This document shows, piece by piece, positions 9,099 to 17,943 of a stretch of DNA of 64,000 nt. Below the pieces are notes generated by a model, which was not told where the DNA came from, did no database searches, and worked only from the letters and a program-made list of their open reading frames with translations. The position numbers were made by a program, and so were the translations under genes. How positions within the stretch are numbered: the first letter of the stretch is position 1; each line of letters starts with the position of its first letter. The stretch is from Bacteroidota bacterium. Lineage in GTDB: Bacteria > Bacteroidota > Bacteroidia > Cytophagales > Cyclobacteriaceae. The stretch is taken from the NCBI GenBank assembly GCA_023417785.1, contig JAEZEH010000124.1, positions 1 to 64,000 on the forward strand, read 5' to 3'.

Positions 9099-11098
9099 GC
9101 GTTCCGAGATGGAGAAAAGTGATTCCCACACGGGTAGAATGCGTCGAGAAATGCCAAAAGCTAATCACAATGATGAAAAAAAAATCGAATCCTCTTTCTC
9201 CTGTTCGTCGTATCATTTTCCACGGGTTCTGGTCAAAACGCCGATACATGGCAAGTTATCGCCGACAGTATCAACCCTGCCAATTACTTCGGTGTCACCG
9301 TTGCCAATGGAATGATTGGGTTGGTTTCTTCGCCGGAGCCAATGCGCGTGAAAGATGTTGTGCTGAATGGTGTTTACGATTACTACCAGCGTGGTCGCGT
9401 TTCGAACATTCTTAAAACGTTTAATCACATCAACATGAATCTCGATGTGGATGGCCGTCGCATTGGCAGGAAGGATATCTCAGGGTATAAGCAAGTGCTG
9501 AATATGCAGACCGCTTCGCTTACGACCAGTTTCGACGTAAGCGATAAAGTTTCTGTGACGCACACTATCATGGCATTGCGACATTTGCCGTATACGGCAC
9601 TGGCTCTGGTCGAGATCACCGCGAAACAAAACACACGAATTACTCCGATGAGCGTGATCGAAGCTCCCGACCACCTTGTGGACATCCGTAATCTCTATAG
9701 CGAATTGATCGTCCGCATGTGAAAATCCCGTTACTGACATCGGTGGCCAGGAGCCCGTCGGGTAAACATACCGTTGCCGTAAGCAACAGTATAATATTTC
9801 CGGAAGCGCATGGCGACGAACCTACGTTAATCCACGAAGATTGGGACTATAACATGCATTTGATGAAGTTTACCCGGGAAATGAAGGCGGGCGAGACGTA
9901 TCGTTTTTCAGTGGTGGCGTCTGCAACATCAACGGAGCATTACGACGATCCTTTGAATGAAGCCGAGAGGCTCACCATCTTTGCGAGCTGGAAGGAACGC
10001 AACGATTGCTGACACGGCACGAAGCTGAGTGGAGCAAACTTTGGCAAAGCGATATCATTGTGGACGGAGACCCCGAAAGCCAGCGGGACATCAGGTTTGC
10101 GATCTACCACCTTTATTCCTTCGCGCGTGCCGGCACCGCATATAGCTTATCACCAATGGATTGTCAGGTCTTGGATATAACGGACACGTTTTCTGGGACA
10201 CTGAACTGTGGATGTACCCGCCGTTGCTGGTGCTTCAGCCAGAGATTGCGAAGTCTTTGCTGGAATATCGGTATAACAGGTTAGATGCTGCCAGGCAAAA
10301 TGCGTTCTCGCATGGATATAAAGGAGCCATGTTTCCATGGGAATCGTCTGATGAAGGAAGCGAAGATACACCTGTGTGGGCTTTGACCGGACCTTTCCAG
10401 CATCATATTACCGGTTGTGTGGGTTGGGCTTTCTGGAAATATTATGAAGTAACGAAAGACAAATTGTGGCTACGAGAAAGGGGCTACCCGGTTTTGAAAG
10501 AAGTTGCTGACTTCTGGGCCAGCCGTGTCGAACGGAAGGGTCCGGGGCGTTATGAAATAAACAATGTTATCGGTGCCAACGAATGGCAAGAATATCGATA
10601 ACAATGCGTTCACAAACGGGATGGCTATTACCGTATTGAGACAGGCGGTCAAAGCGGGTCGGGACCTCGGCCTGAGCCCCGACCCGGATTGGTCTCACGT
10701 CGCCGATAATATACCCATCCTGAAGTTTGAGGATGGAGTAACCCGGGAAAACGCAACCTATGATGGCGTGGATATTAAGCAGGCCGATGTGAACCTACTT
10801 GCTTTTCCTCTTGAGCATATCACTGACCGCAATCAAATTGAAAAGGATCTCCGCTTCTATAAGGCGCGAATGTCACCCGAAGGGCCAGCAATGGGTTCGT
10901 CGGTACTGGCGACCCTTCATGCCCGCTTAGGCAACAGCGCGAAGGCCTTTGATCTCTTCAGGAAAAGTTATCAGCCCAACCGGGTACCTCCATTTGGTGT
11001 GCTTGCCGAAACTGCGGGAGACACTAATCCCTATTTCGCGGCAGGAGCAGACGGTATGCTCCAATCGGTTCTTTTTGGCTTTGGCGGTTTTAATATCA

Positions 11099-11402
11099 GA
11101 TCTTCTATGGTAACGGACCTGCGAACAACTGATGACAGGCGATGTAGGCTTTGCCTGTGACGGGCTGAAGGTCGTTTGAGTAGACAGGAAGTTCTTTCTC
11201 ATGTGCATTTGGTAATGTTTTTCTTACCACAGTAAATGGCTTTGCGGATTGCGCGGCAGTAGGAAAGGTAGGAGGGGGTAGTATAACCCTGTTAGAATTA
11301 CCGGCGTCGACGCTATGAGGTTTCCATGACGTATCTATGGGACGTGCATGGGACGTGCATGGGAGGCGCATGGGTGGCGTCCGGGATCCGTATAACAAGA
11401 GG
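11099..11402. mobile_element. Candidate 304-bp non-coding insertion element flanked by ATCA repeats
   Basis: The GH65 frame runs to ...GGFNI, ending inside ATCA at 11095-11098, and resumes with ITQPQGILPSS from a second ATCA at 11403-11406. Removing 308 bases (element plus one ATCA) restores a continuous, family-typical C-terminus. This marks 11099-11402 as inserted DNA with a possible 4-bp target duplication. It has no long reading frame on either strand. The ends are weakly similar in inverted orientation: both have TCTT two bases in, followed by an ACGGA within 20 bases. The right part holds 11-bp tandem repeats. It could be a MITE, a repeat-rich relic, or a duplication-type insertion. Confidence 0.55.
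11328..11382. repeat. 11-bp tandem repeat array, about five units
   Basis: Two exact units GGGACGTGCAT (11339-11349, 11350-11360) are followed by GGGAGGCGCAT (11361-11371) and GGGTGGCGTCC (11372-11382), and preceded by the diverged unit GACGTATCTAT (11328-11338). The unit contains ACGT and TGCA palindromic cores. It lies inside the putative insertion in the GH65 pseudogene and occurs nowhere else in the window. Confidence 0.75.
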
Positions 11403-11583
11403 ATCACGCAACCGCAGGGAATTCTGCCTTCGTCGTGGAAGCGCCTTGAGATCACCTGAATTGGTTCGCAGAAACAGACGTTTCAGGTACGATGAGCCAT
11501 AATTCAGGGGAAATCATTTGTAATTTCCTCTTGCGAAAGGTAATTTTCCTGTTAAGTTTTCCTAACCAAACCCTGTCCGTGTT

Positions 11584-12939
11584 ATGATGAAGCTAAAGTG
11601 GAGTTTGCTGTTCCTGGTGGTGTTTCTATTACCTGGATGCGGTACCGAAGATAATAAGGCTTGGCGCGAAGAAACCAGGGATCCGGATTTCCTTCATCGA
11701 TCGATCAAGCAGGTCACCGACATTATCGTTCACGATATTTTCTCACCGCCTGTTGCTGCACGCATCTACACATATATGTCGGTGGCGGCATACGAGGCTT
11801 CTCGTCCCGGAAATGAGCAGTTCGTTACTCTTGCGGGGCAATTAAAAGGACTAACCCCGGGTCCAAAACCGGATCCTGATCTTGAATATTCCTTCGAGAT
11901 TGCAGGAGTACAGGCAGCATTGAAGGTTGCGAGGACGCTTGTTTTCTCGGAAGCCGAAATGGACGAATACATCGCTGGGACGCTGGCTGACTACCGAAAA
12001 TGTGGTATCCCGAAAGCAGTGCTTGAACGTTCGATTGCGTACGGGCACCAGGTTGCCGATCACATAATTGCCTGGTCCGGGACTGACAATTACAAGCAAA
12101 GCCGGTCTTTTCCGAAGTACACGATTGAAGTCGAAAATCCGTCCACGTGGAAACCAACACCTCCGGCCTACATGGATGGTGTAGAGCCTCATTGGAACAG
12201 AATACGGACCGTCGTTCTTGACTCTGCGTCTCAATTCAAACCAGCTCCTCCAACACCGTTTTCTACCGATAAGGAAAGCCAGTTCTTCAAAGAGGCACTT
12301 GAGGTGTATGAAGTCGTCAACAACCTTACCGATGAACAACGTGAGGTCGCCTTGTTCTGGGATTGTAATCCCTTTGTTATGAATGTTAAAGGCCACGTTA
12401 TGTTTGCGACGAAAAAAATCTCTCCCGGCGGACACTGGATGAACATTACACGGGTGGCATGCAACCAAAAAGGGGTTGGGTTCATGGAGTCAATCGATGC
12501 CTATTTGCGCGTAGCGCTAGCGTTGGAAGAGGGATTTATTTCCTGCTGGGACGAAAAATACAGGAGCCGGTTGATCAGACCGGAAACCTACATCAACCAA
12601 TACATCGACGAAAACTGGGTACCCCTTTTGCAGACACCGCCATTTCCCGAACACACCAGCGGCCATAGCGTAATTTCCAACGCATCCGCGGTGGCCCTGA
12701 CCCGATTGTTTGGAGATAACTTTGCCTATACTGATTCCACAGAAGTAGAATTCGGCTTACCGGCAAGAAGCTTCAATTCATTCTATCATGCCGCTGAGGA
12801 AGCTGCAATTAGCCGTCTTTACGGTGGTATCCATTATCGCCCTGCAGTAGAGGTTGGTGTGACAGAAGGAAGGGATTTGGGTAATTTCATTTTCGATCGC
12901 GTCACCACCCGAAAAGGAGAACTTGCCAATGCGGAATAA
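11584..12939 (+). CDS. Vanadium-dependent haloperoxidase-like PAP2-superfamily lipoprotein
   Basis: 451 residues. The signal peptide ends in lipobox LLPGC (Cys about residue 19-20), so it is a lipoprotein exposed to periplasm or surface. The vanadate/phosphate-binding motifs of the haloperoxidase/PAP2 fold are visible in the right order: KYRSRLIRPETY (about 325), EHTSGHS (about 356, in place of PSGH) and SRLYGGIHYRP (about 410). Members either oxidise halides with hydrogen peroxide or act as acid phosphatases; sequence alone does not decide. Members are often found beside SusC/D and VCBS genes in Bacteroidota. Two ATG codons are adjacent (11584, 11587). The trehalase start lies inside its 3' end, giving translational coupling. 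Confidence 0.88.
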   Translation: MMKLKWSLLFLVVFLLPGCGTEDNKAWREETRDPDFLHRSIKQVTDIIVHDIFSPPVAARIYTYMSVAAYEASRPGNEQFVTLAGQLKGLTPGPKPDPDLEYSFEIAGVQAALKVARTLVFSEAEMDEYIAGTLADYRKCGIPKAVLERSIAYGHQVADHIIAWSGTDNYKQSRSFPKYTIEVENPSTWKPTPPAYMDGVEPHWNRIRTVVLDSASQFKPAPPTPFSTDKESQFFKEALEVYEVVNNLTDEQREVALFWDCNPFVMNVKGHVMFATKKISPGGHWMNITRVACNQKGVGFMESIDAYLRVALALEEGFISCWDEKYRSRLIRPETYINQYIDENWVPLLQTPPFPEHTSGHSVISNASAVALTRLFGDNFAYTDSTEVEFGLPARSFNSFYHAAEEAAISRLYGGIHYRPAVEVGVTEGRDLGNFIFDRVTTRKGELANAE

Positions 12940-14506
12940 GAATTCACTGATTGTTGTTCTCTCTTTGTTTTTTTATTCCTGCATGAATGATGTTCAAAAA
13001 GTTCCTGTAGATTTTTACGCTACCGAACTCTTCCGTGAAGTACAACTCCAGGCCGTATTTCCCGATTCAAAGACATTTGTCGACTGCGTTCCCAAGCGGA
13101 ACATTGGTGCCATCCTTGACGATTATCAGGATCAAAAGAGCAAAAAGAACTTCAATCTTAAGGCTTTCGTCAAGGCAAACTTTGAACTCCCGGACAGACC
13201 AAAGTCAACCTTCAAAGCGGATACACTCAGATCGATGGAAGATCATATCAGCGAACTTTGGCCGGTGCTGACCAGGAATGCGGATGTTTACCATGCAAAC
13301 TCATCTCTGATTCCCTTGCCGGGGAATTACATCGTACCTGGAGGGAGATTCTCCGAAATCTATTACTGGGATAGTTATTTCACTATGCTCGGGTTGGAAG
13401 TTCAGGGCAGGTACGACCTGATTGCGAACATGGTATCAAACTTTGCTTTTCTTATCGACAGTCTGGGGTTCATTCCAAATGGCAACCGGAACTATTATCT
13501 GAGTCGTTCGCAGCCACCGTTCTTTTCCCTGATGGTGAAGCTGCTCCAGCAACACGATACACTGGCGTCGGCGAAGTATCTTGATCAACTGCGACGCGAA
13601 TATGATTTCTGGATGGATGGTGCACGCAACCTGCAAAACGCTGGCGATGCGTATAACCGTGTAGTTAGAATGCCTGATGGGAGTATAATGAACCGGTATT
13701 ACGATACACGTCCTGAGCCACGACCCGAAGCATTTAAAGAAGACGTCCATCTCGCTGAGCAATCTGGTCGTGATCCTATTGATGTGTACACCGATATCAG
13801 GTCTGCCGCCGAGTCGGGCTGGGATTTCAGTTCACGATGGTTTGCCGATGGCGAGACGTTCAGCACTATACAGACGACGAGTCTGATTCCTGTGGATCTG
13901 AATTGTTTGATTTATCATCTGGAACTAATGATCGCAGACGGGTACGCGCGCAAGGGCGAAAGCGACGAGGCATATGAATTCAGGAGCCGCGCCGACGCCA
14001 GGAGAAAGGCAATCCTTTCTTACTGCTGGAATGCCGACCTGGGCTTTTTCGTCGATTACAATTTTGAAAAGAACGCTCCATCGGAGATAAGAACCCTTGC
14101 AGGTACGTACCCTTTGTTCTTTGGATTAGTTAATGATGAACGGGCTGGTAAAGTGACCGCGGTGCTCGAGAAGGATTTTCTCAAACCAGGAGGACTTGTC
14201 ACCACATTAACTGATACGGATCAGCAATGGGATGCGCCGAATGGCTGGGCTCCGTTGCAATGGATGGCTTACAGCGGACTTCGTAACTACGGCAAGGAAA
14301 CCCTCGCCGAAGAAATAAGGAAACGCTGGTTAAGACAGAATGAACGCGTTTATCGTTCAACCGGAAAGATGATGGAGAAATACAATGTACTTGACACAAC
14401 CATTGTGGCCGGTGGGGGTGAATATCCCAATCAGGATGGCTTTGGCTGGACCAACGGCGTTGCGCTTAAATTAATCAGCGAAGGTCAGAAGATATCTACA
14501 GACTAA
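12929..14506 (+). CDS. Trehalase (GH37), predicted lipoprotein
   Basis: Hydrolyses alpha,alpha-trehalose to two glucose molecules outside the cytoplasm. Both GH37 signatures are present: PGGRFSEIYYWDSYF (about 136-150) and QWDAPNGWAPLQ (about 431). The catalytic acid is the Asp in ESGWDFSSRW (about 294-303) and the base the Glu in GGGEYPNQDGFGW (about 493-506). Start ATG 12929 is chosen because AAGGAGA lies eight bases upstream; an upstream TTG (12923) is less likely. The N-terminus ends in FFYSC, a plausible lipobox. It overlaps the haloperoxidase gene by 11 bases. With susD upstream it suggests uptake and cleavage of trehalose or related alpha-glucosides, inferred from context. About 525 residues, normal for the family. 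Confidence 0.95.
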   Translation: MRNKNSLIVVLSLFFYSCMNDVQKVPVDFYATELFREVQLQAVFPDSKTFVDCVPKRNIGAILDDYQDQKSKKNFNLKAFVKANFELPDRPKSTFKADTLRSMEDHISELWPVLTRNADVYHANSSLIPLPGNYIVPGGRFSEIYYWDSYFTMLGLEVQGRYDLIANMVSNFAFLIDSLGFIPNGNRNYYLSRSQPPFFSLMVKLLQQHDTLASAKYLDQLRREYDFWMDGARNLQNAGDAYNRVVRMPDGSIMNRYYDTRPEPRPEAFKEDVHLAEQSGRDPIDVYTDIRSAAESGWDFSSRWFADGETFSTIQTTSLIPVDLNCLIYHLELMIADGYARKGESDEAYEFRSRADARRKAILSYCWNADLGFFVDYNFEKNAPSEIRTLAGTYPLFFGLVNDERAGKVTAVLEKDFLKPGGLVTTLTDTDQQWDAPNGWAPLQWMAYSGLRNYGKETLAEEIRKRWLRQNERVYRSTGKMMEKYNVLDTTIVAGGGEYPNQDGFGWTNGVALKLISEGQKISTD

Positions 14507-14531
14507 GGCAACAATCATCTGACATCATGTG

Positions 14532-14547
14532 CCGGATACCTATCCGG
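14532..14547. terminator. Inverted repeat between convergent trehalase and yihY genes
   Basis: CCGGATACCTATCCGG forms a 6-7-bp stem with a very small loop and includes the yihY stop codon. No T-tract follows on either strand, so factor-independent termination would be weak. Its place between converging genes suggests a bidirectional stop or mRNA-end structure. Confidence 0.35.
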
Positions 14548-15472
14548 TGAACGGTCCTTCCGTTTCTTCGCTTCCAGTAACAACTTTAACTTCGAATCGG
14601 TCGCCATACTTTCCCGGCGAGATCTGGCGGTCAATGGAATCGCCAAGCACATAGGTGAACGACGCGCCAAAATAAAGGATGAACGACGAGTAGAAGATAA
14701 ACAACAAAATAAGCGCGAACGATGCAGAAGCTCCGAAAACATTCTCCGCGGCACTATGCACAAGAAGTCTTCCAAGAATCCATTCACCCAAATTGAATAG
14801 TACTGCAGTCACCAGGCCGCCAAAAAATGCCACACGCCATGACGGCTTTCCATCCGGTAGAAGCTTGAAAAGTATGGTAAAACTCGTGGTCACGACGAGA
14901 AGTGAAAAGAGCAGACTGATCAGGAGTACAACCTGATTGTGGATGGATGGAATAAGTTGCTCGAAACGATCATGCAAAAAGGTAAGGAATATGTCGAGGA
15001 GGAATGAGATCACCATCAGAGCACCGACGACTACCAGATACAAGGTTGCTTTGACGCGTTCCATTATAGTGACCTTAAACCGGCGTCCTTTTTTTCGGGT
15101 AATTCTCCACAGCAGATTTATCGATTGTCGGATGACTTGTAGTAGGGTAGTACCTACAAACAGCAGAAAAAGAAAGCCTGCGATAGTAATCCACCAGTTA
15201 CCTTCAAAGGAAGCCAGGTTTTGGACGATCCGTTGAATTTCCTGCCCGCTTTCGGCACCGAACGTGGACTGGATATCATCAAAAAGCGACTTCTGAACAA
15301 GCTCGTCATTAAAATAGAAACTCAGTACGCTGACCAGAATCACAAGGATCGGCGAGATAGCAAACGTGCTGAAAAACGCCGTAGACGCAGCGAGGATCAA
15401 CGGGTCGTTTCGCTTCAGGAGCTTGAAAGCTCGCCATAACAACTGAGCAAACCACTTTAATGAACTGAGCAT
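14540..15472 (-). CDS. YihY/virulence factor BrkB family inner-membrane protein
   Basis: 310-residue polytopic membrane protein of the YihY/BrkB (UPF0761) family. The family hallmark near the N-terminus, a helix with LAASTAFFSTFAISPILVIL, is present. Four or five further hydrophobic stretches follow, for example WWITIAGFLFLLFVGTTLL and VVGALMVISFLLDIFL, and a charged C-terminal tail. Function in the family is unresolved; transport or RNase BN activity has been suggested and is not supported by sequence here. It is the last gene of a minus-strand run FAH, M23, bcp, yihY, 56 bases after bcp. Confidence 0.9.
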   Translation of the reverse strand: MLSSLKWFAQLLWRAFKLLKRNDPLILAASTAFFSTFAISPILVILVSVLSFYFNDELVQKSLFDDIQSTFGAESGQEIQRIVQNLASFEGNWWITIAGFLFLLFVGTTLLQVIRQSINLLWRITRKKGRRFKVTIMERVKATLYLVVVGALMVISFLLDIFLTFLHDRFEQLIPSIHNQVVLLISLLFSLLVVTTSFTILFKLLPDGKPSWRVAFFGGLVTAVLFNLGEWILGRLLVHSAAENVFGASASFALILLFIFYSSFILYFGASFTYVLGDSIDRQISPGKYGDRFEVKVVTGSEETEGPFTG

Positions 15473-15528
15473 AGCATCTGATTTCTTGATAGGCTAGCTC
15501 AAAAAACTTCCTGCCTGCTGCAAATTCC

Positions 15529-15978
15529 TCAGCTTTTCAGAATCTGACGACTATGATCCTTAGTATCAACTTTTTGAATTACTTCTTCGATAACGCCATT
15601 CTCATCTATCACAAATGTAACCCTGGCTGTGCCCATGTATTTGCGACCGTACATCGACTTCTCCACCCAGGTACCAAACGCTTCATGAAGTTTCTTATCC
15701 GTGTCGGCAAGAAGGGTAAACGGCAGTTTTTCTTTGGTAATAAACTTCTGGTGTGACTTTTCTGAATCGGTACTCACGCCGAGCACTTCAAATCCGTTTT
15801 GCTGCAGCGCCTCATAATTGTCTCGCAGGTTACAAGCCTCGGCCGTACAGCCCGGTGTTTGATCTTTGGGGTAAAAATACAGCACTACTTTTTTTCCCCT
15901 GAAGTTGGCAAGCGATACGGGATTGCCATTCTGATCGGGTATTGCGATATCAGGAATTTTGTCTCCGGCGGAAAGCAT
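15529..15978 (-). CDS. bcp: Thioredoxin-dependent thiol peroxidase (Bcp/PrxQ)
   Basis: Peroxiredoxin that reduces hydrogen peroxide and organic hydroperoxides using thioredoxin, in the cytoplasm. The peroxidatic motif TPGCTAEAC gives Cys44 and the resolving Cys49, five residues apart, as in the PrxQ alpha-helical type. FYPKDQTPGCT, GVSTDSEKSHQKF and the late MGTARVTFVID are typical. 149 residues is the usual length. It starts 9 bases after the M23 gene and is very likely in the same transcript. Confidence 0.96.
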   Translation of the reverse strand: MLSAGDKIPDIAIPDQNGNPVSLANFRGKKVVLYFYPKDQTPGCTAEACNLRDNYEALQQNGFEVLGVSTDSEKSHQKFITKEKLPFTLLADTDKKLHEAFGTWVEKSMYGRKYMGTARVTFVIDENGVIEEVIQKVDTKDHSRQILKS

Positions 15979-15987
15979 AAACTTTGT

Positions 15988-17943
15988 TTAGAGTATTTTT
16001 TTCTTGAAAGAACTTTTGTTCCCTGCATTGTCCGTTACGATCAGCTCGAAATCACCGGTGAGCGATTGACTCTTGTTGTACTTCTCGGCCCATATCGTTG
16101 CCGTCTTGGCGTCGTAATGCATGAGTATCCATTCGCCGTTCAGAAACGCATCGAATGTGGCTACACCGGAGAGATCATCACGAATTTTAAATCGCGCCGA
16201 CGACCTGTCAACTTTGATGACGCGAATAGAGGGCGGTTCATTGTCCTCCCTGATGGTAAAGTCCCCGAATTCGCGCGTGTAAAAACTAACTTCATTGTCA
16301 GTCCAGTTACCACCCACATAGGAATGAGTCTTGCCAATTACACGGTATACGCCCAGTTTTGTGCTACGGGTATAAGACTCCCGGGGTTTTAGTACCACGT
16401 GGATCGACTTGTTTAGGGGTGTGTACCGGTCGGATATCGTGAAGAATTCCTTTCCTTTTACCGGATTACTATAATTAGTCGCGAGATACAATGTATCATA
16501 TAGACTTCCTTCCGGGAAAGTGATATCAATTTCATCGCTGTAATAAGTGTATCGCGTGTCCGGCGGAATGAGTTCCTTCAGGTTTGTAACAACGGAACCG
16601 TTACAGGACACCAGGGAATCGGGCAATTGTTTGCGTAAGTCGATGAGATAGACAGACCGGTTATTATTGAAATAGCCCGGCTCGAGCGGGGTTGCTCTTC
16701 CTTTTGTATACACGGTCATCCCCAAAAGAGAATCAGGACAAGGCTTTGTGGAAAGCATCAGCGTATTCTCGTTATATTCAAAAGTAATCCCGTCTTTCAT
16801 CGGGGGAAGAGAAGAAACTTCCTGTACAGACGGTACCGGCATTATGCGGAATGATACTGTGCTCTTGTTGTTGTAGCTGTCGCGAAGGGTGATCTTAACC
16901 TGACTTTCCTTGTTCGGATTAATCGCAATCCGTCCATCACCGGGGGAGTTGTTATAGAAGTCAAGGTTGTTACCGTCATCAATGAATAATTTGTAAAAAC
17001 GGTTACCACTGAATCGCATGGTTCGGAAGTCCATCATTGTATAGATCTCACGCGTTTGGGCAATGTTTATTTTTTCAATATCCTGCCGGAAAACGACTTG
17101 ACTGTCAACTTCCACTTCAATGAAGTTCACGCCGCCATAAAAGGGGCTGTTGGGAGCAAGCCGGTCTTTGGCTATCAATTCGATGCCGATAACACCACTT
17201 GCCATAATCGGGCTGGCAATGGTGTACTGGCTTGGCGACTTGGCCAGCGCATGAAACTCGAAACGACCAAACTGGTCATTGACCCGTGAATTGACGTCAA
17301 GCGTGCGCAGCGCAATTTTCTCTGCAGCCGGGGGTAATTTATCAGGAACTTCAGTGAAGTTAGCCACCTTCAGCGGATCAAGGGCGAAGTTGTTTCGGTC
17401 GCGGATATCAAAATGGAGGTGCGGTCCGCCCGAGGAACCAGTATTCCCTGACAACGCGATGGTGTCACCCTGCCGTACCTGGAACTGCTCCTCAGTGAAA
17501 CTCAAATCGATTGAAAAGCTTTTGCGTTTGTACTGCTCATCAAGAACATATTTAGCGATAGATCCCTTGAAGTTGTTGAGGTGGGCATAGAGTGTCGTGT
17601 TACCGTCCGGGTGGGTGATATAAATGATATTGCCGTAGCCGGAAGGGGAAACTGACACACGGGAAATATAACCGCTTTTGGAAGCCAGTACCGGATAGCC
17701 GATCTGGTTATTGGTTCGAATATCAATTCCTGAATGAAAATGGGTAGACCTCAGCTCGCCCATGGTTCCCGCCAGTGAACCTGGCTGGCCGGGATTGACC
17801 GGGTAGATGTATTTTTCGTTGTCTGTGAATTTAATCTCCGGCTTACTGAACTGAGAGAAGACAAAAAAAGGAGATATCGCAAAAAATAGACTTACGAATG
17901 ATTTACTTAATTTCAACTTCCAGCATTTTTTCGTTTTCGACAT
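15988..17943 (-). CDS. M23 family metallopeptidase (LytM-like), secreted
   Basis: Predicted peptidoglycan endopeptidase. The signal peptide covers about 13-31 (SFVSLFFAISPFFVFSQ). The M23 zinc and catalytic motifs are HFHSGIDI (HxxxD, about 68-75) and GPHLHFDI (HxH, about 173), with YGNIIYITHPDG and TTLYAHL between. The remaining 450 residues form an Ig-like/beta-rich C-terminal part that includes SGVATFDAFLNGEW. At 651 residues it is longer than simple LytM enzymes, as is common in Bacteroidota. ATG 17943 lies 41 bases inside the FAH gene; a TTG at 17916 would give a cleaner signal peptide and an 14-base overlap. Either start implies coupling to the FAH gene. Confidence 0.92.
   Translation of the reverse strand: MSKTKKCWKLKLSKSFVSLFFAISPFFVFSQFSKPEIKFTDNEKYIYPVNPGQPGSLAGTMGELRSTHFHSGIDIRTNNQIGYPVLASKSGYISRVSVSPSGYGNIIYITHPDGNTTLYAHLNNFKGSIAKYVLDEQYKRKSFSIDLSFTEEQFQVRQGDTIALSGNTGSSGGPHLHFDIRDRNNFALDPLKVANFTEVPDKLPPAAEKIALRTLDVNSRVNDQFGRFEFHALAKSPSQYTIASPIMASGVIGIELIAKDRLAPNSPFYGGVNFIEVEVDSQVVFRQDIEKINIAQTREIYTMMDFRTMRFSGNRFYKLFIDDGNNLDFYNNSPGDGRIAINPNKESQVKITLRDSYNNKSTVSFRIMPVPSVQEVSSLPPMKDGITFEYNENTLMLSTKPCPDSLLGMTVYTKGRATPLEPGYFNNNRSVYLIDLRKQLPDSLVSCNGSVVTNLKELIPPDTRYTYYSDEIDITFPEGSLYDTLYLATNYSNPVKGKEFFTISDRYTPLNKSIHVVLKPRESYTRSTKLGVYRVIGKTHSYVGGNWTDNEVSFYTREFGDFTIREDNEPPSIRVIKVDRSSARFKIRDDLSGVATFDAFLNGEWILMHYDAKTATIWAEKYNKSQSLTGDFELIVTDNAGNKSSFKKKIL

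Larger units (their letters stand above)
9173..11495 (+). pseudogene. Decayed GH65-family glycoside hydrolase (PGGHG/maltose-phosphorylase-like)
   Basis: The pieces join into one GH65-type protein of about 670 residues. The intact ancestor would start MMKKNRILFLLFVVSF (signal peptide). Recognisable parts are the central GHVFWDTELWMYPP block, AMFPWESSDEG, GPFQHHITG, VIGANEW (GH65 general-acid Glu region), NIDNNAFTN, FGFGGFNI and the C-terminal ILPSSWKRLEI. Lesions read in order: an A9 run at 9176-9184 where A8 restores frame; net -1 near 9709-9716; net -1 near 10000-10006; a missing G at about 10156-10160 (ATGGATTG for ATGGGATTG); net +1 or -2 near 10585-10592; a 304-bp insertion at 11099-11402; and TGA for GGA at 11457. 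The ancestral stop is probably 11493-11495. Neighbouring genes are intact over tens of kb, so decay is more likely than sequencing error. It probably cleaved an alpha-linked disaccharide alongside the trehalase. Confidence 0.85.

Noticed and set aside
9719..10284. Separate small genes within the GH65 region
   Set aside because: Their products are consecutive parts of one GH65 protein, so they are fragments of a pseudogene rather than independent genes.
11328..11382. CRISPR array
   Set aside because: The 11-bp units are directly adjacent with no spacers and no cas genes are near.
11851..12468. 205-codon minus-strand frame inside the haloperoxidase gene
   Set aside because: It is antisense to a fully conserved coding region and shows no family pattern.
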